The position numbers and the translations under genes were made by a program. The notes beneath the pieces are model-generated. The model had not been told where the DNA came from, did not search any database, and saw only the letters and a program-made list of their open reading frames with translations. A stretch of DNA of 64,000 nt from Pinguiococcus pyrenoidosus. Lineage: Eukaryota > Sar > Pinguiophyceae > Pinguiochrysidales > Pinguiochrysidaceae. Position 1 is the first letter of the stretch; each line of letters starts with the position of its first letter. Location of the stretch: positions 52,539 to 116,538 of the forward strand of contig JAAMXY010000907.1 of assembly GCA_019677205.1 (NCBI GenBank), read 5' to 3'. Shown piece by piece: positions 32,844 to 42,543 of the stretch.

Positions 32844-33210
32844 TGGCTTCTGATATCCGTGGCTAGATGCTCTGCGAGATCCTCTCACATACCATAGGGA
32901 GATCATAGTACTCATAAGGCAGCTGGGTCTTCGTACTGGTCAACTTGTTCACGTTCAATTTAACCTGCCGAGCGCGGGAAACTCGTGAGAGGTGGAGCTC
33001 GAAAGATCTGTGCACCGCAATCTTACCGATCCCGAATCTTTGTACGACCGCGGACGCATCTGGAAAAGTAGGGAAATTCGAGCATTCAAAGCCTCAGGTA
33101 AAGTCGGACCAAAGTCTCGCGGTACATGCGGCGTTTACCCCCGGTAGATAGAACGAGGCTGCATTCGTCCGTTCAAAAGTCAGTAATGTGAGCCACGCAA
33201 GCGCCCGCAT
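30781..33210 (-). CDS. TM9SF: Transmembrane 9 superfamily (nonaspanin) protein
   Basis: Six coding exons: 33139..33210, 33027..33059, 32893..32964, 32485..32708, 32115..32406 and 30781..32037; 649 residues, the usual size. The start MRALAWLTLLTF is a signal peptide cleaved before ASFYLPG. The second exon has only 11 codons and supplies MRPRSYKDSGS; the third supplies VKLNVNKLTSTKTQLPYEYY, a family signature. The lumenal domain continues with CKPQHKKHNSETLGQVLSAD, and the last exon starts VTWTYDVKWVPS and holds nine membrane helices. The tail IFGSIKVRN is followed by about 20 residues; human TM9SF proteins end in a KxD/E Golgi-retention motif, which is not present at the extreme C-terminus here. 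Nonaspanins act in Golgi/endosome sorting and adhesion. Confidence 0.93.
32751..32842. repeat. (CTTT/CT)n-(GT)n microsatellite in TM9SF intron 3
   Basis: A CTTT/CT run followed by more than 20 GT dinucleotides. On the transcribed strand this is (AC)n followed by (AG)n. It lies in the 184-nt intron 32709..32892, where the pyrimidine tract of the acceptor would have to be short. Confidence 0.9.
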
Positions 33211-34229
33211 CGTGTCCGTCCGCGTCCTACTCCGTCCGCTGGCCCAGCAAAGCGCGTGACAGCTGCGCTCAGGCTACTCCGTCATGAACTGGGCCGCGTG
33301 CGCAGGATATCGGCCTTTCAGGGCTGAACTCTTTGCGCGCTTTTGTTTTGGCTTCTGTGCTGTTCTTCTCGTCTTCTTTTCATTCTCAATACATATCGAT
33401 TTGGTAGACTAACATCGATTTGGGGGAGCGGATTTGGATGGATGGCGCGTGCACATTTTTGATCGCGGAACGTGCACGGATTCTCAAAGAAGTGCTGCGC
33501 TTGGCAGACGCTTTGACCGTACAGAGGGGCAAAGGGCGTGGCTGGAAAAGTTGTGCAAACTTGATACATCAACCTAGCTGATTTTCGTTAGCCACGCTCG
33601 CTCACGCAGCCAGCCGACATGATGCGCGCGCGCGCGCGCCGCGATGAGCGATGTCTTTGAGTTAGGCTAGCAAGGGCTAGCTGATGCCGATGGGAGTCTT
33701 GGAGCCGGCGCTTGGCGTGGCAAAGGGAAGCAGCGCAAGGCGTCGGCGTTGTCCGTGCGACACGTCCACAAGATCAGAGATCGATGATGCAACGCAACGA
33801 AAAGATCCACACGGAAAGCGAAGCCTTTTATTTTGAAACAAAGCTATTTACTTTATATTCACATATACTTGTTAAAAATATTTTAAATTAATATTTATAA
33901 GTACTAACAAATACTCTTTTTGATAGTATTTGTTTTTTTTCAATGTATAAAATCAACTTTTGTTTTAGAAACGCCGTTGTCGGGTTTGCAGCCCCAGCTC
34001 TTCTTCCGTCCTCTCATTCCCTCGAGGGCGCGCACCGCGAGTGGAAGGCCACTCCCGCAGTCGCGAAGCACTTGCAGCTAGATTGCGGCGGGAAAGCGAC
34101 GGTAATTCGCGTCTTCCAAAGGCTTCGCTTGTGTGGCGGAGTCATCTGGACGAACGTATTCAGTTCTCTGTCCCTTTTGGGGCCACAAGCTCATTGTCGC
34201 GCCGGCGCGCCCGCCTGCTTTTCGCAGGG
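33211..34229. promoter_or_regulatory. Divergent promoter region, TM9SF and gamma-COP
   Basis: About 1 kb between two divergent starts. It includes a GCGCGC run near 33627-33640 and a very AT-rich island near 33830-33955 (about 80% A+T) in GC-rich surroundings. Both flanking genes serve Golgi traffic, so shared control is possible, but no binding site is identified. Confidence 0.35.
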
Positions 34230-37200
34230 ATGATGGCAGAGGCGAATGGCGATGCAGAAGCGGCGGCCAGACCGCTCACTCTGGGCTCCATGATCAAGGA
34301 GATCCAGAATCTAAAGGAAAAGTTCAAAGACGAGGATTCACAGCAAGGTACACACCCTCTGGCAAAGCTCTCCGCTCTCCGTAAAGCCGAATGGAAACGC
34401 GTTGGGAGAAGTGGTGCTTGTAGAAAGCGTGGTGTACAGCGGGTTTGAAGTCCGTTTGTGCGCTTTGCTGGCCTGCGCCTCCGCATCGGGTTCCCCTTGT
34501 GGCGAAGGGATCGGGGGAAGCTTTTGGGAGCTTTTGGGAAGATTTTGGGAAGATTTTGTGGCTGATGCGCTGCTCATTTCGCGATTCCAGGCACCGCCTT
34601 TGAAGGCCTGGAGAAGGCGACCGTGCTTCAGGAGTGCCGGGACTTCCACAATTCCCAAGTGGTGATGCAGGAGCCGCAGAAGTGCTGCCTGCACATCACG
34701 AAGCTTCTGTACATCCTCATCCAGGGCGACGCCTTCACGTCTACGGAGATCACCGAGGTGTTCTTCGGCGTCACGAAGCTGTTCCAGAGCACCAACGTGA
34801 ATCTGCGAAGGATGGTCTACCTGTTCATCAAGGAAGTGGCGGAAGCGTGCGATCCGGACGACGTCGTGATCGTCACGGCCTGCCTCACCAGGGACATGCA
34901 CTCGCAGGAGGATCTCTTCCGCGCGAACGCCATCCGCGTGCTCGCGAAGATCATCGATGCGTCCATGCTCAATGCCATTGAGCGCTACGTCAAGCAGGCC
35001 ATCGTGGACCACAACCACCTCGTCGCGTCGTCTGCGCTGGTGTCTGCCCAGCGGCTCATGAGAACGGCGCCGGAGGTGGTGCGGCGCTGGGTCAACGAAG
35101 TGCAAGAAGCGGTGAACTCGAGCTCTGAGATGGTGCAGTTCCATGCGCTCGCGCTGCTGTACCAACTGAAGCAGCACGACAAGCTGGCGATCTCCAAGCT
35201 GGTCGCCCAGCTCACGAGAAGCAACCTGCGCTCGGCGCCCGCCAACTGCCTGCTGATCCGGTACATCGCCCGCCTGCTGCACGATGACGTGAACGCGACC
35301 AATGCGCGATCCGCCTATCAGTTCTTGGAGTCCTGCCTGCGCCACCGGTCCGAGATGGTCATCTACGAGGCCGCGCGCGCGATCGTCAACCTGCCCGGTG
35401 TCGACATGGGAGACATCGCGCCGGCCATCACGGTCCTGCAGCTCTTCCTGTCATCGCCAAAGCCGACGCTGCGCTTCGCCGCCATGCGCACGCTGTCGAG
35501 GGTCGCAGCCTCGGCGCCGTCTGCCGTTGCCAAGTGCAACAGCGAGATGGAGGCGCTGCTCTCGGACAGCAATCGCAGCATCGCGACCCTTGCCCTGACC
35601 ACGCTGCTCAAGACGGGCACGGAGGTCAACATCGACGGCTTGATGAAGCAGATCGCAACGTTCATGGGCGAGATCGCTGATGAGTTCAAGATCGTGGTGG
35701 TCCGCGCCATGCGCGAAGTCTGCCTGAAGTACCCGAACAAGCATCGCGTCCTCGTCGGATTCCTGGCGACCTTCCTCCGTGAGGAGGGCGGCTTCGAGTT
35801 CAAGCGCTGCATCACGGACTGCATTGTGGAGCTCATGTCTGCCATTCCGGAGACGAAGGAGTCCTCGCTCCTGCACTTGTGCGAATTCATCGAGGACTGC
35901 GAGTTCACCGCGCTGAGCACGCAGGTGCTTCATCTCATCGGCACGATGGGCCCCGCGACGACGTCGCCGGCGCGGTACATCCGCTTCGTGTACAATCGGG
36001 TGATCTTGGAGAACCCCTCCATCCGCGCGGCGGCAGTCACCGCCCTGGGCCACTTCGGAGCTGCCTGCCCTGAGCTGGCGCCCAGCATTGAGATCCTCCT
36101 TCGCCGGTCCATGTCCGATGAGGACGACGAGGTGCGCGATCGGGCCTTGCTCGCGCTGGCGTCCTTCAAGCTGGACCCCGAGATTCCCAAGAACGAGACC
36201 AACGAGTCCAAGCCCGCGCTCCTTCCCGGTGTGGACGGCGAGCCGGTCCCGGGCCTGGCCAAGCAGGCCCTCGTCGATCCGATTCCCATGAGCCTGCGGT
36301 CGCTCTCCCAGGCGGTCAAGCTCTACTCCCAGTCGCCCGCGAACGGCGAGATGCTCACGCTGGACAATCTGCCCATCGTCGAGGAGGAGAACGTCAGCCA
36401 CGCGGCCGCGGCGGCGGCGCCGATCGACAGCGGCATGCCCTCTCTGGGCGGCGCTTCGTCGGCACCGGTCGAGTCGCAGGCCGAGAAGCACGCGAAGCTC
36501 TACGAGATCCCCGCCTTCGCCAAGCACGGGCGAATCTTCCGCTCCGCCCAGCCGACTCCGCTCACCGAGTCGGAGACGGAGTACACGGTGTCGGCCACCA
36601 AGCACATCTTCGAGGACGGCACCGTGGTCCTCGAGTTCCTTGTGTGCAACACGATCGACGTGCAGATCTTGAAGAACGTCAGCGTCGCCGTGGCCCCGAT
36701 CGACCCCGGCTCGTACGTGGTCGGAGAGACGATAGAAGCTCCCAGCGCGCTGTACGGCGAGCCGGTGAGCACCTACGTGATCCTCGAGTGCGCGGAGGGC
36801 GAGGAGGGCGCCGTGGGGCCGGCCACCTTCGGCTGCGAATTGCACTTCACCGTGTACGACATCGAGGCCGGGGACACGGAGGTCGATGAAGACGTCGAGG
36901 GGTACCCGGAGGAGTATCCGCTGGAGGACCTGGAGATCTTCACCAGCGACTTCATGGCCAAGGTGAGTGTGGTGGACTTCCGAAGGTCGTGGGAGGGCTC
37001 CGATCAAGGCGAGGTCGTGGAGAAGTTCGCCCTGCAGTTCAATGACCTCAGCGCGGCCTCGACGGCGGTCATCGACTTCTTGGGCATGCAAGTGTGCGAC
37101 GGTGGGATCCAAATGGGCAAGTCGAACTACAAGGCGATGATCCACCTGTCGGGTGTCTTCTTCGGGGGCGTCAACGTGTTGGCGCGCGCTGCACTGAGCT

Positions 37201-37310
37201 TGGAGGGCGGCGCGGCGGGGGCGGGGTCCAGCGAGGGTTGTATTTTGAAGATTGCCGTCCGCTCCAGCAATCCGGAGATTAGCCAGCTGGTCGCAGACTG
37301 CATCCGATAA
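34230..37310 (+). CDS. COPG: Coatomer subunit gamma (gamma-COP)
   Basis: Exons 34230..34347 and 34591..37310, 945 residues; the splice splits a glycine codon and joins DEDSQQ to GTAFEGLEKATVLQECRD. The N-terminal two thirds is the adaptin-like HEAT/ARM solenoid (FFGVTKLFQSTNVNLRRMVY, NLRSAPANCLLIRYIARLL). A hinge rich in Ala/Pro (residues about 690-760) leads to the appendage domain, which ends EGCILKIAVRSSNPEISQLV. Gamma-COP is one of the seven subunits of COPI, which coats retrograde Golgi-to-ER vesicles and binds Arf1 and cargo motifs. The length is slightly above the usual ~870-880. The start codon pair ATGATG is followed by a short acidic N-tail; the first Met is used here. Confidence 0.96.
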
Positions 37311-37516
37311 GAGACGCAACCGTGCAGTCCGGTGTCAAGCAAGGTAGCATCTGCAACAAGAAAGAGCAAATGGCGCATCTTCCCACATGTGTGCATGCGG
37401 GGTACCGACTCGCTCGCGGAACCGAGCCATCAAAGAAACGGGGAGGGGACCAAGCGAGGGTCTCTGTGTTCCTGCGGATGTGCAAAGCATCGTGTGTTTT
37501 AGCTGAAGTAATCCTT

Positions 37517-39310
37517 TTAGTCTCTCGGCTCCTTCGCTTCAGAAGCGTCCTCTTGACTCCTGCGCGCGGCCGCGTCCTCCTCCTCCTCCAGGCCCAAATC
37601 CTCTGCTCTCTTCTCCCTGTCTACCTGGCTCACTTGCAGCTTGCCGCCGGGTCCAAATCGTGCGGAGACTCCAAGCTTGCGCATCTCTTCGGTATCGACG
37701 ACGCCCTGCGGCTCCAGGCAGCGAATCTCCTCCTGGATGTCCTCATTGTCCATCATGAGGTTGCGTACTGCCATCAGCGCCCACTCTCGCGATAAAGGAG
37801 ACTTCTCGTCCATGCCGCTACACGCGAAGAGCGCCTGAAGGGTGTGGTGCGCCTGTGGCCAGAGGAAGGAGGAGGAGAAGAAGGAGGAAGAAGAAGAAGG
37901 AGAAGAAGGAGGAAGAAGGAGGAGGAGAAGAAGGAGGAAGAAGAAGGAGGAGGAGGAGGAGGAGGAGGAGGAGATGTCACACACGTGGCAGCATTTCGAG
38001 CCGGTGGCAGCTTCTGCGCGAGAGCCTACCAGGACTTGGTCTTGGGCGCGTCGATCGTCGTGCACCAAGTTGGCAATCGCCGCAAGGACCTCCCGCTTCA
38101 ATCTATGAATCCGTTCCGGCAACCTGTCGGCGCCCTCTCGTGAGGCTTGCACGATCTGGCGCAACTCCTCCGTGAGCAGTCCGATGACGTCCTCCTCGAC
38201 AAAGACGCTCCGAACGGCCCGGACGCCTGCTGCGTCCTCTGAGGGCGGGTTCTTGACTGACAGCTCCGCCACCAATCGGACCACTTCACATCTGCAATAC
38301 TCGTCGGTCTGCCGCGAAACCTGCGCGTACGCCCCCCCTCCTTCCTCCGGAGCGGTAATGCTGAGCTGACCCATGCTCTTCAAGGCGTGACACGCAGTCT
38401 CAGCGATCTCTATGTGGCAACCGCAGTCCTGCTCGACAAGAAAGTTCATCATCCGTGCATAGATACAATGCTCCGGTGTCAAGTCTGCTCCCCACAACTT
38501 GACGCCTTGCCCGGCCTCGAGAAGGCCCTGCAGGCACACCAGCGACCAGTCCAGCGCCTGGTCCTCTTCCTCGTGCTCCCGCCAGCTTTGCGACGCCGCC
38601 CAGTCGGGGATGGCGTGGCGGAAGAGCAGCGTGGTCAGTAGGGGATGCTCCGCCAGCTGCTGGGCGAAGGCGGTATCGGCGGTGGAGCAGGTATGCAGCA
38701 GCGCCACGGCGTACGAGTGCAGCTTACGACTCCAGCTGTAGCCCTGCAGCAGCGTCTCAAAGCCCCTAGGAAAGAGCACGCGCCACAGGTGCACCTTGTT
38801 GCGCGCGTTGCCCGCCGCAGCATTCACCAGCACCCTCAGCGTCGCCTTGACCCCCTTAGCCACCACCAAGTCCTCCTCTCTCGCGCGCCTCAGAAACCCC
38901 GTCGTCACGTCCACAAGGGTGGCCAGCACCTCCAGCAACTCCGAGCGTCGCAGGTGCTCCTGCGCCACCTCGCAGCTCGTGGCGGCCAGGGCGGCCCTTG
39001 CCACGGCCAGGAAGGCCTTGCCCAGCGGGTCGGACAGCGGGCTTTGATCCGTGATGTCGTCCAGGCTCAGCGCGTCCGGCGCCACAGGCGCCTCCGTGGC
39101 GCAGGCCAGCACGTGGCGGAGCGTCGCCGCCGCTGAGGCGTAGAAGCCGCCGCAGGCCAGCGCCGCAGAGGCGTCTGGGCGGCGGCAGCACTGCTGCGCA
39201 GCGCCGAAGGCGCCGCAGACCTCGTCGCTCCAGGCGCTGGTGTCCGCGGGCGGCAGCTTGGCCGCGAGGTGCACTCTGGAGAGCGCCGGCGCGACGTCCA
39301 CAGGGTCCAT
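37517..39310 (-). CDS. ATXN10: Ataxin-10 homologue
   Basis: Exons 38030..39310 and 37517..37852, 538 residues. The protein is an all-helical armadillo-type repeat chain. The C-terminal signature of the ataxin-10 domain follows the splice: KSPLSREWALMAVRNLMMDN matches the family's 'PFIREWAILAIRNL' block. Upstream, KREVLAAIANLVHDDRRAQD matches the 'K..LLRLIGNLCYRN...QD' block, so the intron sits between the two. The 177-nt intron is open in frame and would code a poly-Ser/Phe/Leu stretch if kept; its removal restores the family spacing. Ataxin-10 is a cytoplasmic protein tied to neuronal survival and cytokinesis in animals and is present across protists. The acidic tail (EEEEDAAARRSQEDASEAKE) is not conserved. 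It is divergent from the ferredoxin gene with only 121 nt between starts. Confidence 0.85.
   Translation of the reverse strand: MDPVDVAPALSRVHLAAKLPPADTSAWSDEVCGAFGAAQQCCRRPDASAALACGGFYASAAATLRHVLACATEAPVAPDALSLDDITDQSPLSDPLGKAFLAVARAALAATSCEVAQEHLRRSELLEVLATLVDVTTGFLRRAREEDLVVAKGVKATLRVLVNAAAGNARNKVHLWRVLFPRGFETLLQGYSWSRKLHSYAVALLHTCSTADTAFAQQLAEHPLLTTLLFRHAIPDWAASQSWREHEEEDQALDWSLVCLQGLLEAGQGVKLWGADLTPEHCIYARMMNFLVEQDCGCHIEIAETACHALKSMGQLSITAPEEGGGAYAQVSRQTDEYCRCEVVRLVAELSVKNPPSEDAAGVRAVRSVFVEEDVIGLLTEELRQIVQASREGADRLPERIHRLKREVLAAIANLVHDDRRAQDQVLVGSRAEAATGSKCCHVCDISSSSSSSSSFFFLLLLLLLLPPSSPSSSSSFFSSSFLWPQAHHTLQALFACSGMDEKSPLSREWALMAVRNLMMDNEDIQEEIRCLEPQGVVDTEEMRKLGVSARFGPGGKLQVSQVDREKRAEDLGLEEEEDAAARRSQEDASEAKEPRD
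37861..37977. repeat. GGA/GAA triplet tract in the ataxin-10 intron
   Basis: About 115 nt of near-pure (GGA/GAA)n on the plus strand, thus (TCC/TTC)n in the pre-mRNA, filling most of the intron 37853..38029 upstream of the CACAG acceptor. It could form triplex DNA (inference). Confidence 0.9.
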
Positions 39311-39431
39311 GGTGGAGAGGGCTCTGCGGCGTTCGGCGATTTATCGCTGAAATTGTTCCGCCACTCGACTCTGTCCGCTGTCTGTCGGCGTCGCGTCAGC
39401 GAGGGGCGCCAGAGTCCGCCTCTCTCGCAAC

Positions 39432-40083
39432 ATGCTGCGGCGCGCGGCCTCGCTGCTCTTGCAGCCCGCGGGAGCCCGGGCCTTCCACCGCGCCCGGGCG
39501 CTGGCCCACGGCGGCGCGGAGTTCCTCGGCAACGCCACGGTCAAGCTGCGGTGGCGGGACAAGAGCGGCGTCGACACGGAGACAGAGGCGCACGTCGGTG
39601 CGTTGTGGCGTCGCGTTGGCTGCGGAGAGCCGTGCTGATGCTGTGGCCAAGGGATGAGTCTGCTGCAGGTGGCGCATCGCCAGGGGATCGAGCTGGAAGG
39701 CGCCTGCGAGGGTGGGTTGGGCGCCGTGGAAGCGGCTTTTCAGCGAGCTTTGCGGAGGACTTCATGGCGTTTTGCTCTAGGGGTCTGCGCCTGCTCGACG
39801 TGCCACGTGATTCTGCAGGCCGACGTGTATGACGGCTTGGACGAGGCCAGCGAGGAAGAGGAGGACATGCTGGATCAGGCGTTTGGCTTGACCCCCACAT
39901 CCCGCTTGGGCTGCCAGGTTCGCTTGTCGAAGAAGGAAGCTGGGCGGACGGCACGTTGATGTTACTCACTCTACGGCGGAATCACAGGTGCGGGTCGACG
40001 AGAGCATGGATGGCATGGTGGTGCAGCTTCCAGCGGCGACGAGGAACTTCTACGTAGATGGTCACGTGCCGCAACCCCACTGA
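39432..40083 (+). CDS. Mitochondrial adrenodoxin-type [2Fe-2S] ferredoxin
   Basis: Four exons: 39432..39597, 39652..39711, 39781..39917 and 39988..40083, 152 residues; introns are only 54-70 nt. The start MLRRAASLLLQPAGARAFHR is a basic amphipathic presequence of mitochondrial type, unlike the plastid leaders elsewhere in the window. Cluster ligands are C74, C80, C83 (ACEGVCACSTCH) and C120 (RLGCQ); Cys78 is an extra cysteine within the loop. EEEEDMLDQAFGLTPTSRLG and the final PAATRNFYVDGHVPQPH are diagnostic of the adrenodoxin/FDX2 group, which feeds electrons from ferredoxin reductase to Fe-S cluster assembly (ISC) and heme A synthesis. The true third donor is CAG|GTTCGC; reading through it gives an early stop and loses the conserved end. 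Together with SufD next door, two Fe-S systems are represented. Confidence 0.93.
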
Positions 40084-40089
40084 GTTGAA

Positions 40090-40165
40090 CTGAAGCGAAA
40101 CGACATGAACCAAACGAAACGAATGAAACCAAACCAAACCAAACCAAATCGAATCAAGTCGAATG
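40090..40165. repeat. AACCA/AACGA pentamer repeats
   Basis: Degenerate five-base units (AAACG, AAACC, then AATCG) begin 7 nt after the ferredoxin stop. They are probably in its 3' UTR. Confidence 0.7.
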
Positions 40166-40340
40166 GAATTGCTTTTGTCGATGGATCTGCTCCTTTCTCC
40201 GTTCGTGCTCGCTAAGCGAAGACTCCATTTCAGGTGATCTTGTCTGTTGCGCCCCACCTGTACTTCTTGCTGCATATGAATGTTGTAAACTGCTGCGTGC
40301 GAGATGATGAGAGCAAAGGCGCAAAAAGCCAGACAGACAA

Positions 40341-40350
40341 CGAGCGAGAG

Positions 40351-40400
<50 letters not shown>
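40341..40400. repeat. (GA)n microsatellite
   Basis: About 60 nt of GA dinucleotides with a few interruptions in the convergent region between the ferredoxin and SufD genes. No gene is seen in 40084..40506. Confidence 0.9.
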
Positions 40401-40401
<1 letters not shown>

Positions 40402-40506
40402 AAGGCTGAAGATCTCGGATCTTGGAGGGGGACTGAAAACATCGGAACTGGTCATCTGTTGTCTGGGCTTGGGCCGCTGCTCTGCATTTTTTCTGCTCTG
40501 CGCTGC

Positions 40507-42000
40507 TCAGATCGACTGGAAAAACCGCTTCGCAGCCTGATCACCCTTCGGCGCAATCGATTCTACCTTCTCCTGCAAGCGCTCGTCCAACCCGGCAACC
40601 TCCACGCGGCCCAAAAACTCCTCCACAAAGCCTTGGGAAAGGGAGACGAAGGAGCGACGTTAAGCCGCGGCACGGTTTCCGTGGATGCGCGGCCACGCGG
40701 AAGACGTACCTCTCATCAGAATTTTTCTAGAATCCATGAGCGAGAGGCCCCTCGATCGCATGTAGAAGATGGACTCTTCGTCCAGGTCTGCGACGGTGGC
40801 GCCGTGGGCGGCCGCGACGTTCTCGTTGATCACCGTGAGACTGGGCATGGCGGTGATTCTCGCGCCATCCTCCAGCAGGAGTGTTCTGCAGAGCTGGTCG
40901 CTGTCTGTCCCTGCCGCGTCCTGGCCGATGTCGATCCTGCCTCGGAAGACGGCCTCGCCCGCCTTGGCGATGACGTTGCGCTGCTGCTGGATGCTCTCGC
41001 AGTCCTCGCCGATGTGCGCGATGGACGCGTACGTCTCGTGTGCCTGCTCGGGGCCAGTGAGCTGCACGCCGACGCATTCCGCGATGCTGCCGACGCCGCT
41101 CAGGTCCACTTGCAGGTTGAAGCGCGCCACGCTGGCCCCCACGCTGAGCGCGGTGACGTTGTACACGGCTTCGTCGCCGACGGAGGCGTTCACGCTCTGC
41201 ACCAGCGAGTCCCGTTGGGCGAGCTCGTTCACGATGGCATGCTCCAGGTACGCTCCCTTGGCCAGCTTGGCCTTGCCCACGCTGTTCACGAGGTTGGCTT
41301 CTCCCTCGCCCACGCTCAAGAAGCGCTCCACGACGCGCAGCCTGGCGTCTTCTTCCACAATCACGCACAGGCGAGGGCACAACATGGTCGGTTCGCTGCC
41401 CTCCGTGATCACATGCAGCACCTGCAGCACCTCTGCCGCCTCGTAGCCCTTGGGCGCGCGTAGCACCACCGCATCCGGCGCCACCGCCAGACTCACCGCC
41501 ATGAACGGCGCGCTGCCCTGCGCGATTCGCGGGTTTTCGTCCAATTCGTTGATGTCTCCCAGCAGTTCCTGCGCCTCCGGCGCGCTAAGCGCCTCCAGCG
41601 CCAAGTCCCCGACCTCGCTGAGCTCTGCCCGCACCAGGCCGTCCACCACCACCACTCGCGGGCCGCTGGGCAGCAGCTGCTGCAGCGCTTCGTCCGTCAG
41701 TCCCGCAGCGCTTCGGGCACTGCTGGGCGGAGCTCTCCACTGGAAGGCCTTCAGCAGGTCCGGCACCTTGCTGAAGCGAAAGGCCTCCTGCTTGCGAGTC
41801 GGCGCCTCCAGCTTCTGCAGTGCGGAGCGTCCGGAGCTCGCGAGAGCATCTGCACTTTCCCCGGCGTCTTGAACGACGCCCGCGAAGGCCGCGGACACGT
41901 CCTCCGTGAGCGAGTGGAGGCGCACGCGGGCTCTCGAAGGAGACCGCTGTCGGAAGGCGGCCACGAGGCCCAGCGTGATGCTGAGCACGAGCGGGCGCAT
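40507..42000 (-). CDS. sufD: Plastid Fe-S assembly protein SufD
   Basis: Exons 40710..42000 and 40507..40631, 471 residues. The leader MRPLVLSITLGLVAAFRQRS is a signal peptide cut at A|F, followed by an Arg/Ser-rich transit region: plastid import. The SufB/SufD core is right-handed beta-helix sequence; RTLLLEDGARITAMPSLTVI and AAHGATVADLDEESIFYMRS match the conserved C-terminal core (including the His-Gly of 'ASHGA'). The intron follows RKILMR, and exon 2 adds GFVEEFLGRVEVAGLDERLQ, the usual end helix. SufD forms the SufBC2D scaffold; in red-lineage plastids sufB and sufC are normally plastid-encoded, so this nuclear subunit has to be imported to meet them. Without the splice the protein would end in an unrelated tail of about 20 residues. 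Confidence 0.93.
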
Positions 42001-42543
42001 GGTGAAGGAGCGCGGCGTCGGAGAACCTCAAGCCTACGCCACGTACAGTCAGCTGATGGCGCAGATCATTCAACTTTGCTTTGGCTTTTTGCGGGGAATT
42101 TCAAACGTTTCCTTTCATTCTTTCAGATATTATATAATCTGTAATATATGTGGATATAAAAAATATAAACACGCATCTATCTGCATCTACCGCTTCTATA
42201 TTCATACGATTATACCTAAATTACAGATCAATAACGTAATATATAAATTTAAAATATATTGTACTCAGTTTCGCGTCTTCAATTCATCGTTCAGAAGGAT
42301 CGACTCGTTCAAAACCTCGGAATCGACTGGACCAACAGAAGATCGATGTGCATGCTGGGAAAGAACTAGTAGTCTTCTACGGATCCGACGGATGCGTCGA
42401 CAGATCTCGAAGTGTTGTGCCAGCAAGGCAGCTACGCTACGTACTGAACGAGCCGAAAGCAAAGGTGGGTGGAAGACTCCATGCCATTCCTTCGTCGCGC
42501 ATTTCAAGACTAGCCAACGTCGCGCACAGCAAGACCGCACGTG
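42001..42543. other. Intergenic, MFS stop to SufD start
   Basis: About 540 nt, both neighbours on the minus strand. The part 42115..42275 is strongly AT-rich with repeated ATATAA-like elements, perhaps the SufD promoter. No gene recognised. Confidence 0.45.

Noticed and set aside
35451-37319. 622-codon minus-strand frame
   Set aside because: Antisense shadow of gamma-COP, which is unambiguous on the plus strand.
40234-41463. 409-codon plus-strand frame
   Set aside because: Opposite SufD; begins in a GA microsatellite and shows no family motif.
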